A program made the translations under genes and the position numbers. The notes beneath the pieces are model-generated. The model searched no databases. It was given only the letters and a program-made list of their open reading frames with translations, and was not told the DNA's origin. Below, one piece after another: positions 44,495-54,918 of a stretch of DNA of 64,000 nucleotides. Each line of letters opens with the position of its first letter. Positions within the stretch are counted from its first letter, which is position 1. The stretch is from contig NW_006921550.1 in NCBI RefSeq assembly GCF_000340215.1, positions 372,001 through 436,000 of the forward strand, given 5' to 3'. The stretch comes from Pseudocercospora fijiensis CIRAD86. Lineage: Eukaryota > Ascomycota > Dothideomycetes > Mycosphaerellales > Mycosphaerellaceae.

Positions 44495-45485
44495 TCTACT
44501 AAGCAGTTAGGGAATTGAACCGTAAACGAAAGGATGAAATTTATACCTAAGGAGTGCAGTTTCCGAACTAAACTATAATGCCTTATGTATGTATATATGC
44601 TTTTAATTAGTTAGTGCCCTTAGCTGATTGTCTATATATTTAAGGTTATATAAGTACCTTTATACAACTACGTAGCCTAAGTAGGATTCGAAAATTCTAT
44701 AAGTACTAAGGACTAAAAATGCCGGCTACGCTGCCGGCCACACTGCTAAGTCTTATAAAGGGCTTGCTTGAAGCTACGTATACATTCGTACACTTCTTAA
44801 AAACCGATAAATTATATAGTTCGAACTAGCTACTTATATAGTTGCTTAGCAAACCAACCCAAACCAAACTAGAGTTTCGGCTTAGCAAACCAAACTAAAC
44901 CAACCCGAACTACTGCGGGGTCTAGCCTTTCGGTATTGCTAATTTAATCGCTAGACCGTCTAACGCATATCTTAAGTAATAATCGTCCTTTCGTTAGGTA
45001 GGACGTATCCGTAGGGCGTAATTATACTTCCTATCGGTACTCGCTCTATAATAAAGTTATAGTACGCATAGTCTATAGGTATCCGGGGATAATTCTAGAA
45101 TTTTGCCCGTAAGCTTATCTAGAAATAATTAAATTAGATAGGATCGACCTTCCGTTGTCTATTAACCTTTAGAAACATTTCCTCGTATTTGCGTACTAGA
45201 TACAAGGCGATTATTCGCGCTGCTATAGGTGTATCTATTATAAACGTAAGGATCGTATCGTCGTTAATCCCGAATTCGTCTTTACTTTCTTTATTCGTAG
45301 TTTCTTCCTCGGTATCTAGACTTCCTTCTAAATCTTCTTACTATTCCTCCTTTTACTAAGGGGACTCCGGTACTTCTAGGATAGCTCCTAACTCCTCCCC
45401 GGGAGGGAATAAAGCTTCCGGATCTCGGTTTTCTTTATCGTCGGCATCTAAGCAAGATTTATTAATCGTTTCTTCTTCTAACTAG

Positions 45486-45764
45486 TATTAGCTAGTAACC
45501 GGCCCTATACCTATAGGCTAGTTTTGAGCCTATATAAGAGGCCTCCTTCTATAGAGTAGACAGATTATCAACCTCGTATAGTATATTGTTTATGTCACAC
45601 TTCTATAATGCCTATATTGTAGGGCTCTAGTTATTAGCCTAAGCGACAGTCTCGTTATCCTATCTTACTAAATATAGCTGCCTATATTGCTATAGGTTAT
45701 GTTACCCTCGGTAGCCTATACTATTGCTATAAGTAGTAGTAGTAGTGTTAGTTTCCGTCCTTTA
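45486..45764 (+). repeat. LTR1 of gypsy-3
   Basis: Contains CTATATAAGAGG, a TATA-like promoter element. It begins TATTAGCTAG (TG mutated to TA) and ends CCTTTA. Confidence 0.88.
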
Positions 45765-45765
45765 T

Positions 45766-45839
45766 TAGAGCCGAAGGTAGGGCTCGAACCTACGACCTTA
45801 AGGGAAACGTATCTAGTTAGATACGAAGAAAGGGAGGGA
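45766..45839 (+). other. Primer-binding site plus tRNA-derived read-through and polypurine tract
   Basis: TAGAGCCGAAGGTAGGGCT matches the binding site for a tRNA 3' end (TGG mutated to TAG). It is followed only here by CGAACCTACGACCTTAAG. Read on the other strand the combined segment contains a variable loop AGGTC and a perfect five-pair T arm (GTAGG, TTCGAGC, CCTAC). After that comes the 3' end of the element (GAAACGT...AAGAAAGGGAGGGA). The full element after LTR2 lacks the extra tRNA sequence. Confidence 0.75.
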
Positions 45840-46118
45840 TATTAGCTAGTAACCGGCCCCACACCTATAGGCTAGTTTTAAGCCTATATAAGAGGCCTCC
45901 TTCTATAGAGTAGACAGATTATTAACCTCGTATAGTATATTGTTTATATTACACTTCTACAATGCCTATATTACAGGGCTCTAGTTATTAGCCTAAGCGA
46001 CAGTCTCGTTATCCTATCTTACTAAACATAGCTGCCTATATTGCTATAGGTTATATTACCCTCGGTAGCCTATACTATTACTATAAGTAGTAGTAGTAGT
46101 GTTAGTTTCCGTCCTTTA
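45840..46118 (+). repeat. LTR2 of gypsy-3 (5' LTR of the full-length body)
   Basis: Same length and sequence type as LTR1. It is followed at 46,120 by the 18-nt primer-binding site, read TAG instead of TGG at its start. Confidence 0.9.
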
Positions 46119-46149
46119 TTAGAGCCGAAGGTAGGGCTATCTCTTTATA

Positions 46150-49100
46150 TCTAATAGGTTCGGGTATATTAAAGGTAGTCTCTAGGTACGAATAGCTATA
46201 ACCGAAGCGAGGGTACGATAAGAGCCTACGATACGGACGATACCGAAGTATCTTAAGGGGCCGTTACGATAAGCAGAGAAACCTCTTAACGAGGGCATCG
46301 CTTTAACCCCGAAAAGCTACAAACCCTTAGGACTGTTATAGCTTAGGGCCTAGTCTATAACTATAGCTAGCTTCTAAGGACTTAGCTCCGGGTCGAAGAC
46401 CTATTTAGTACCGCTTGCTCGAGATAAGCTACCGCCCGCCTAAGGAGGAGATAGATTAATTAACTATCGGCCTTGCTTAGTTTGCTAAGACTATCTATAC
46501 GATAGCAATTTCTAGATTATAGGTCGGATGCCTAGACAGTTCCCCTATTAACCGGATAGATTGTTTCGGGATTCGCTGCCTCGTTCGGATAGTACTTAGC
46601 CTTCTACTAGAAAAAGAAGGTCCCTATCCCCTACCTAGCTAAAGGAGATAACGATAGTTAGTAAAGTAGCTAGTTTCTAGGATCCAGGTATAAATAGAGA
46701 TTGCAGTTCCTTCCTCCGAGCGGCTTTTGTCTAAATTTACTAAACTAAAGTTCCTAGGGGTGTCTAGGCGACCCCTAGGAGGCTAAACTCTAATGCTACC
46801 CCGGGGGTAATATTAGAAGAAAACAGCCTAGCACACTATTTTCTCGTATAGCAACATCGAAACAAACTAAACCTACAATATATACTAAAAACACTTTCCT
46901 ATAGTATTTTATTTCAACTACTTTATAATAATCGAATAAGCTCTAGCGAAAGCAAGTATTACGAATTAGCGGAATCTTCGGAATCTAATAACCTACCGGA
47001 CCCTATTAACGAAGAAATCAGGCGACGACTAGTTGTTATAAGCGCTATCGAACTAGAGGCTGTCGAGCCTTCTACGCCCGAGGCTCTCTACAATGTCGTT
47101 ATAAAGATAATTTAAGGGCAAACTAACCTTCTCCGTTAGAACAGGCGTCGCCCGCTAGAGCTGGGAAGCAGTAGGAACCCTTTGTTTGAAGGGTAGAACG
47201 CTACGGCGCACGTAGAACGCTTTAAGGACAACTTAACCGAGTACGGACTCGAAGAGGAGTCGGACTAGTACAAGGTCCGGTCCCTTACGAGGACTACTAT
47301 TACTAAGCTTTACCGAACCCTTAGAACCCTAGTTAGCTACCTAGAAAAGGACGACAAGTCTAATGCCGACTAGGAGGTCTTTAAACAGGCCTTTATAAGG
47401 GAGTATCGGGATTGCGATAGCCGTCGTATTAAAGGCAGTCGTACGTAGCTTAAGAACCTCTATATAGAGAGGCGCACCGAAGATAACGACCTAAAGGAGT
47501 ATATCCGCGAGTTTATTAAGTTAGCGGACGGCATTAACTAGTAGGACCTCGAGAATTCTTAGAGAACGAGGCTGCTCCTTAAAGGGTTGCCGTAGTCTAC
47601 GGCTAAGCGTATCTTCCGTCGCTATAAGCTTAGCGAAGCTAATCCCGAGACCTTTAGGAAGTATAAAGAGGTTCTAGAGGCTGTTAAGGACGATATTAAC
47701 AGCTCCGCCGATACGAAGAAGTTCATTTACGGCGAGGATAGGAATGACCTAGCTTAGGTAAAGAGCGACGCCTTAGGAAGTAGAGGACCTAAGTTCCTTC
47801 CTAAGTCGTAGAGCGGTCCTAAGACCGTAACTCCTACTATTACTAAGCACTCTTAGGACGTTGCGGACTTGGCTAAGTCCCTAGCCTAGCTCAACCTTAA
47901 TACGAAAGCACTATAGCGAGTTAGGGAGGTTATTAATGCTAGTATACTAAAGGATGTGCTACCGGTCTACTAGATCTCCGATCCTAACTATCCTAAGGCC
48001 CCTTTAGTAGACGTCTATACTATACGGAAGATCTATTCTAACTTAGATAGCAAGTACTAGATGTGCGGCGGTTTTAAATATATTTAATTAGACTGCCCTA
48101 TCTAGAAAGAGCTTCTTAAGAGGAAGCTCGTTATATAAGTAAATAGTCGGTTCTACTATACCGACACCGGCGACAAGATTGACTTCGAGTAGGATCGCAG
48201 AGCTCCGAAGCTACCTTAACTTAGGAGTCTTCTAGAGAAGAAGTATAGTAGCAAGATCGAGTTTAAGGATACTAGAAACAGTACCCTCGCCGCTATTACT
48301 AAACGAGAAACTTAGAAGGTTAGGGCAAAATAGGTTAAGGAGCGGAGCAGTAATAGTACTACTAAGCCTATTAAAGTCAACTTTGTGTCTTAGGACCCGG
48401 ACGTAGTTACTAATGTTTACGCGGTTACTAAGAACAGTATAGATGTCTACGCTGCTATAAGGTTCTAAACTCAGTCGTCCTAAACCTAGTCCTAGGGTAA
48501 GGGTAAGAGCCCGTAGAACTCTACCCGCCCTAGTACGGCAGCCCCTACTAGGATACTTAAGAAGCAGGCAGCTAATAAGGCTAAGAAACAGCGAGAATTA
48601 GTCGCTAAGACTAAGACACTCTAGACAGCTAAAGACCGTGCAACCCGAGCTAGTATAGCTACTCCGGAGGTACTAGAGACTCCCGATGTCGATATAGAGG
48701 ATGTTACTACCGATATTAGTAGTACCCTAGGCCTAGCTAACCCGCCGGCCTATAAACGAAAGTTAGCCGACCTAAAGAGCTTTCGCTTTAATAGGTATAT
48801 AAAGAAGTATAGTGCCGGGCCTACTAACTCTTACGATATAAAGGCAAATGCTCTCTTCTAGGCTTTATAGTTCCTAGACCTTAAGTCTAACGTGTCTATA
48901 GGGGAGCTTCTAGTATACGGTTTGCCTACTAACCTATTCTAGAGCCGGATTCCTAACGATGCTACCTTTATAAAAGACCTTATAGCCCTCTAACGCAAAC
49001 AGGGGCGAGAGGACTATATCGGCGTCTCTTCCCTATAGTTCCTTCCTAAATTTTTAGGGGCCTAGGAGTTAGCAGGAGGCGAATTAGTAACCTACGAGAG

Positions 49101-50034
49101 CTAGGAGACTATCGATAATGCTAACGAAGAGGGGATTAAGGAGATAGGCCGAGGGGATAATAATAATGCCGACCCTGCTTCGGTTTTAGTTTCTATTAAG
49201 GCTGTCCGATTTACTAGCTAACAAATCGGTCGAGTAGGACCTCCTCGACCTAAGGAACTTTACTCTATCCCTAATAATGTAGACCTTTCCGCAGTTACCC
49301 GTTCCTTTGCCGTCGTTCCCGCTATCTATATTTAAGTTACTATCGGAAGCTATAGTTAGTAGTTACTAGCAATGCTTAATAATAGTTTAGAGTTACTTAT
49401 TATAAGTAAGCGCTAGGCTAAACAGCTCCGACTGCTAATAAACAGAGATATTTCCCTTAGTATATAGGGAGTAAATAGGGAGGTTACGCTAGTAGGTGCC
49501 TGCTACAATGTTATAGTAGACGCTTTCGGCATATGCTTTTCCTTTACCTTCTAGATTGCCGCTAATCCGAATACGCTAATTATTCTAGGTCGTCTATAGT
49601 CTCGCATAACCCGAGGTGTCTAGCGCAACTACGACGATAGCTCCTAGGAAGGAACTATCGCTAACTAGAAGGGTAACCGAGTCGTATTTACTAGTTATAT
49701 CGGAAACACTAGCTACAAGTCCTACGAGGATATCCTTACTGCTTCTAAGCGCTCTTCGGGAAACGCTATAGCGCGGTTGTAAGACCGGCAATCTGCGCTA
49801 TAAGTTAGTATAGCTTAAATAGGTTATATCTAGAGGTGCGCCGCTCCGTACGTTAAGGTAAGTTTCTAGGCTCTACGCTAAGGAGGCGAATACTCGAAGC
49901 GATAGCGAGTATAACAACCCGGCAACGACAACCTAGTATACGAATCTCGGTAATAATGCTATCGTAGGTATCGCCGCCGGAAGCGGATCTACCCGAGCCC
50001 GAATCCGAACTAACTAATTAGAGCGCCGAGCTAA
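46150..50034 (+). pseudogene. Gag-protease ORF of gypsy-3
   Basis: The best-supported part starts near 46,900 and gives a capsid-like Gag (RTRLLLKGLP, LKEYIREFIKLADGIN). A zinc-knuckle-like CGGF, then LDCP, lies at about 48,064-48,100. A protease/linker region follows (LIILGRL at about 49,576-49,600). The frame ends exactly at TAA 50,032-50,034 inside a palindrome, overlapping the pol ATG. Upstream, the same frame stays open with only TAG/TAA interruptions back to about 46,150, through the first palindrome, so the true start is uncertain. A TATAAATAG sequence sits at about 46,689. Confidence 0.72.
46790..46816 (+). repeat. 27-nt palindrome, copy 1 of gypsy-3
   Basis: CTAATGCTACCCC plus its mirror GGGGGTAATATTAG, before the recognised part of gag. 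The gag frame reads through it here, so its role differs from copies 2, 4 and 5 or the gag start lies downstream. Confidence 0.8.
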
Positions 50035-50057
50035 TGCTACCCCGGGGGTGTTATTAG
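50031..50057 (+). repeat. 27-nt palindrome, copy 2: gag stop / pol start
   Basis: CTAATGCTACCCC plus GGGGGTGTTATTAG. The TAA (50,032-50,034) closes the gag frame and the overlapping ATG (50,034-50,036) opens the frame that contains RT and the 51,864 segment. This is a TAATG stop-start overlap next to a potential RNA hairpin. Confidence 0.8.
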
Positions 50058-53000
50058 GAATCTAACGTTTTCGCCGGAATTATAAATTAGGATTACTAGC
50101 TGTATACCTACCGACTTAAGGAGACTTCTAATAAAGTTTACGCGCTGTTCTGTTACGCTAATCTCCGGGCCTAACGTTAAAGAGAGAGGGCTCGGGTATT
50201 ACGAGCGGTTAGTATATATACCCTATATAAGAGGGTAGCTAACAAGATTAAGCCCGTAAAGGGCAGCGTATATATAACCGATAGGTCCAATCCTAGCGGA
50301 AATCCTAACTAGCGACAAAAGTGCCTTAACCGCGAAGCGATATTAATACCTAGGGATAGTCTATACGACTAGAGGTATATTACTAAAAAGTTCTCCGCTA
50401 TTCCTAGGGGATCGAGGCTAACGCCGGAGAGACTAGCGAGTATTAAACCTAGCATCGAGCTTTCGGATCTTAAACTAGATTTACTATACGAGCTTCTATA
50501 TAACCGCGAAGCCGTATTAGCATATAACTTTACGTATCTAGGCAGGATTAACCCGGAGGTTGCCCCTCTATAGAGGATCCGAACGATCGAGTATAAGCCT
50601 TAGGCTTACCTAGGGTTTAAGCTAAACCTAAGCCTAAGAGGTATAGTTAAGGATATAATACGGCAGCGTATAAAGGCTAGTACCTTAGAGCCTTCCTATG
50701 CCTCGTATCGCAACCTATACTTCCTAGTTTAGAAGAAGATAGCTCCTAGGGAACTAAAGAAGTACCGTCTAATTAACGCTATATAAAAGTTCAACGTAGT
50801 TACGATTAGAGATACTAACCTCCCTCCGGAGACTAATAGGTTCTCGGAAGCTTTTGCTAACTGTGTTATAGCCTTACTAGTTAATGTTTTCTCGGGCTAC
50901 GACTAGATCCCTCTCTATCCTAATAGCCGCGACCTTACTAGTTTCGAGATACCTCTTAGGCTATATAGACAAACTACCCTTCCCTAAGGGGCAACTAACT
51001 CCGTAGCCTAGTTTGTTCGTATTATAAACTAAGTCCTCGCGGCCTATATCTCCTACGTAGCGATGCCTTTCCTCGACGACATCGGCATTAAGGGCCCTAA
51101 AACTAGGTACGACAATAAAGAAGTAGAGCCTAGCATCTATAGGTTCTTTCTCGAATATATTTAGAACCTCGATAGTATCCTCTACGACCTAGAGCGAGCT
51201 AACCTAACGGTGTATAGGGAGAAGCTTTAGCTCCTATATAAACGAATGAATATTGTCGGGTTTATAACTAATAAGAACGGCCGCTATCCTAACAATATAC
51301 GGGTCCTAAAGATTGTTTCCTAGCCCGACCCTACCTATTAGAAAGATGTCCGGATCTAGCTTAGAGTAGTCTCCTACTTCCGTATCTAGGTCGAAAACTT
51401 TGCGTTAGTATATAAGCCTCTATACGCCTTGCTTAAGAAAGATATAGAGTTTAAATAGACCTCCGTTTACTAAGCCGCTAAGGACAAGGTTACTAAGGTA
51501 CTTGTTAGCGCGCCTACGCTTACCTCTATTAACTACTCGGAAGGCGTAGGTCTACTAATTGTTGCTATCGACTCGAGCGGGGAAAGCTACGGCGAGATAC
51601 TAATATAGTGTAATCGTAAGGAGCCCTCCTTACGTTACCCTGTCCGGTACGAGTCCGGTCTATAGAAACCTATCGAGGCCCGATACGATGCTAGTAAGCG
51701 AGAGTGCCTTAGTATCTATAAGGCTCTTAAGAAGTTCCGACCTTAGCTTTTTAGAGTGTTCTTCCGCCTAGAAGTCGACGCTTAGACGCTAGTCTATTAA
51801 CTTAACCGTATAGCCTCCGACCTGCCTAACTCTACGATAGCTCGGTAGGTTGCCTAGATCTATTTGTTTAATTTCGACGTCTTCTATGTTCCTAGCAAGA
51901 AGCATACTAGACCGGATAGCCTTTCTAGAAGGCCTACTATAGAAGAGGACATCGCCGAGATAATAGAAGAAGAGGATATCGACGCGGTTATTAACCGTAC
52001 CTTCTTTACTACCTTCTATATTAATACTATACCGGTAATTACTAGGCCTACTACCGACGACTAACCTAGTAACTAGCCTAACAAAGACCCTACTACTAAC
52101 GACGAGGGCTAGGACGATGCTAAGGCGGGCAAACTAGGTAGGGATAATATCCTTAATAGGGTCTACTCCGACGACTCCTATAATATCGCCTACTTCCTTA
52201 CCTATACGAAGAGAGCTCCCGGTCTGTTAAAGAGTTAATACCGTCGTATTATTCGCTATTCTCGGAGGTTCCTTATTAAGGATCGCATCCTTTAGCAATA
52301 GGCTATAATTAATATACCGCTCTAGCGTATTATTAACGATCTAGCAGCCCGATAAGAAATCCTTCGCTCCGTTTACGATAAGCTCGGCTACCGGGCGGCG
52401 GAGGGCACCTTCGATGTCCTTCGTCGGCGCTACTAGTAGGACGGCGTATAGGCCGATATCTCCCGCTACTATAAGAGCTATCCTAAGTATAACTTTAGGA
52501 ACAGCTACCGGCGTCTAGGAGAGCTACGTATCCCTACTGCCTAGTTAGTTAGGGAGCGGTAGTATAGCGATAAGGTCTATCTTAGCCGCAATAATAGCCT
52601 ATATATTATTCGAGAGGGTCTTTCTCGATAGCCGGAGGCCTATTACTTCTACAAAGGTTGCGGTGCTATTAATGCCCGTAATATAGCTACCTTCCTATTT
52701 AAGGATCTGTTTTACCGCTAGGGAACACCTTACGAGGTTATCTTAGACAACGCTACGAACAATATAGCTAAGGAGGTTTAAGCGCTGCTTGTTTCGTACG
52801 GGGCGAAAAACGTTCGCATCTCCCCGTACTATCCCTAATCGAATACTATTATTAAGCGCGGCTATCGGTCGTTAATTGATGCCCTATCTAAGATAACTAA
52901 TAGTAGCGATAGATTAGTTCCTATTTCTACCCGCGTCTTAGCCCTTCTCTAAGCGGACCGAACTACTATTGTCGATACGACTAGACTTATACCGGCGGAA

Positions 53001-53775
53001 CTTATAATTAGGAGGGACGCCGTTCTTCCTATTAAATTGTCCTACCGTACGTACGGCGTTTACGATTAGGGGTCTGTTCGTACTAGGGCAGATCTTCTTA
53101 CCCTACGGGCTAAGGCTCTTAAGGATATAACTACGACTTCTTAGGAGGGTCTTACTCGATAACGTCGCCTTCGGGAGGAAGCTAAGTAGTATTTTAATAA
53201 CTATAATGCTATTAATTGGGAACCTCTAAAGGTTGGCGATATAGTCCTTCTATACCGGTCCGAACTAGAGTATAGTTACTCCTATAAGCTAGCCTTTAAG
53301 TAGAAGGGTCCTTATAGAGTAAAGGAGGTCCTTTACTCGGGTTCCGTATACCTTCTTTAGGAGCTAGATAGTGCTACCTTAAAGCACTCTTACCCTCGGG
53401 CTAATCTAAAGAAGATCGTTAAGTTACGTAAACCTGCCCGCCCTCCGCCGACCGAGGAGGAAGTTAGTACCTCTATAGACCCTCTGCCGTCCTTAGATGC
53501 CTATCGGGAGGAGGATCCTACCGCTATTATAGATCCTGTTCTGCCTAGGAACTATGCCTATCCCTAGATTCGTCTTAGTAAGCTATTAGGAATAACTTAA
53601 GAACAAAGGGAGAGTTATATACGGATTAACTATATATAGAGCGTTTCCGATATTAATTCCGATTCTAATAGTAAACTAGACTTCTAGCTATCTAACTCTA
53701 ACTCCGAGGAACCTAACTAGTCTAGCGATAAAGACCGCCTAGAATTATAGCTAGACGACCCCGAGACTAAATAAT
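50034..53775 (+). pseudogene. Pol ORF of gypsy-3 (RT, RNase H, integrase)
   Basis: From ATG 50,034 one frame runs to about 53,775 with only TAG/TAA breaks. RT: ELKKYRLINAI, VVTIRDTNLPP and MPFLDDIGIKGP (about 51,063), the last holding the cat pair LDD. RNase H follows and ends with FYVPSKKHTRPDSLSRRP (51,864 onward). Integrase: about 52,400-53,400, with ISRYYKSYPKYNF, then VILDNATNNIAKE and SPYYPQSN. A C-terminal SH3-like segment (GDIVLLYRSELEY) follows. I see no chromodomain. The organisation is Ty3/gypsy. Confidence 0.85.
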
Positions 53776-54039
53776 TACTTGCTCTTCCTTGCCTCTGTCT
53801 GCCTCTACTACGTTGCTTCCTTACTCTTATTAATCGTTCTCCGCGCTGTTAATACAGTACCGCCCTATACCTTTAGTCCTTACCTACTGTCCGTTCCTAC
53901 TAATGTTTATGCTTTCGTTTGTTGCTTTTAGTTTATCTTATTGTTGTCCTTTGCTTTGCCTTTGCTTTCGATTGATATTGCTATAACTTTATTCCTTCGC
54001 TCTTGTTTCCTTAGATAGAACTGTACGAGGCGTGTTTTC

Positions 54040-54066
54040 CTAATAATACCCCGGGGGTAGTATTAG
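54040..54066 (+). repeat. 27-nt palindrome, copy 3 (after pol)
   Basis: CTAATAATACCCC plus GGGGGTAGTATTAG. The ATG of the consensus reads ATA, consistent with RIP. It lies about 270 bp after the probable pol end and just before the small ORF. Confidence 0.8.
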
Positions 54067-54070
54067 GAAA

Positions 54071-54471
54071 ATGGCCGAACCTAACCCTCTACCCTTCTAG
54101 GACTACTTCCCTCTAGGTTCCTAGACTCTAGCAACTATCCTTAAGTAGTAACGACAATAAGGTACTCTACTAGAGGATATTCTTGCTATAATTAGCACTA
54201 GTTACGTAGAACACTAAGAAAGGGAGGATCCCTCTCCCTTCCTAGCTCTTAGATAGACGTAGTAACCTAGGCCTATAGCCTCTAAGAATAGGGACCTTAG
54301 GCCGCTAAGCTTAGTGTCTAGAAGAAAGAAGAACGTACGGGCTACGTTTACATGCCTACTGCTATAAAAGGTGATGCTGTATCTATAACGATAGTGCTAT
54401 AGGCTAATATAAGCTGCGCTAGGCCTAGGCGATTTACTCCTAGTTGCCGAGCATCTCTAGAGAAAAGCTAA
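54071..54471 (+). pseudogene. Small ORF between pol and ORF3 of gypsy-3
   Basis: It starts MAEPNPLPF at 54,071 and reads well to about 54,320 (TLATILK, LLEDILAIISTSYVEH). A second frame reads well from about 54,320 (MPTAIKGDAVSITIVL, then CARPRRFTPSCRASLEKS) and ends exactly at the TAA of palindrome 4 (54,469-54,471). A frameshift or small intron near 54,310 would join them. Function unknown. Confidence 0.45.
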
Positions 54472-54494
54472 TACTACCCCGGGGGTGCTATTAG
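54468..54494 (+). repeat. 27-nt palindrome, copy 4 (after the small ORF)
   Basis: CTAATACTACCCC plus GGGGGTGCTATTAG. The TAA closes the second frame of the small ORF. The former ATG is now ATA. Confidence 0.8.
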
Positions 54495-54499
54495 TCCCG

Positions 54500-54918
54500 C
54501 TAGCCTTACTACTATAGATTACTACTAGGTACTCGAACTGACTAGTTACATTTCGAGTACGCGGGAATCTACTAAAGCTAGAGGTTAATAAAGGCGCGTA
54601 GTCGCTACTAGCAATTAGCTAGATCGATTGTTAAACTTTAGCTTACCCTACTAATAAAGGAGTCTCGTATATAGCTTCACTTTTTTAGGGTCTATATATA
54701 ATCGTTATCCGTTTGCTTTACCGGAATATACGGACTACGCTACCTTCGCACCCTATTTAAGGCGAGCCTTCTAAGCTCTTTCTTCTACTCGAACACTAAC
54801 TAACTTACTACCGCCTATCCCCCCTCCCTCTTCTATCTAAACCCTTTAATTATTATTAATAAGCTACGAACGTTTTTGCAAGCTCGTTACTAACTCCTTT
54901 CTGCTCCGGTCGACTAAG
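54500..54918 (+). promoter_or_regulatory. Possible internal promoter upstream of ORF3
   Basis: This 420-bp stretch before the ORF3 ATG has a TATTTAAGG sequence, then CT-rich tracts (CTTTCTTCTACTCG, CCCCCCTCCCTCTTC), which resemble fungal transcription-start regions. It may drive ORF3 separately from the LTR. This is inference from composition. Confidence 0.3.

Larger units (their letters stand above)
35376..44924 (+). mobile_element. Complete 9.55-kb hAT DNA transposon carrying histone H3-like genes
   Basis: The left end is TAGACCCCGTAGTAGTTCGG and the right end is its inverse complement with one difference. The flanking octamer GCCTTTCG is repeated exactly at 35,368-35,375 and 44,925-44,932, the 8-bp duplication typical of hAT. 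The insertion splits gypsy-2. Inside, left to right: subterminal tandem repeats, an unidentified basic gene (about 36,003-37,460), a hAT transposase (about 37,560-40,740), two histone H3-like genes and a minus-strand ORF. Several introns carry GCCGGC-type repeats. All coding frames contain TAG/TAA from RIP. At 9.5 kb with four extra genes it is far larger than a usual hAT element. Confidence 0.95.

Noticed and set aside
46790..46816. Palindrome 1 as a proven stop-start junction
   Set aside because: The gag frame reads through it and the embedded ATG meets TAA after five codons, so the TAATG model is not supported at this copy.
54071..54471. Envelope-like gene between pol and ORF3
   Set aside because: No signal peptide or membrane segment, and the frame changes midway.
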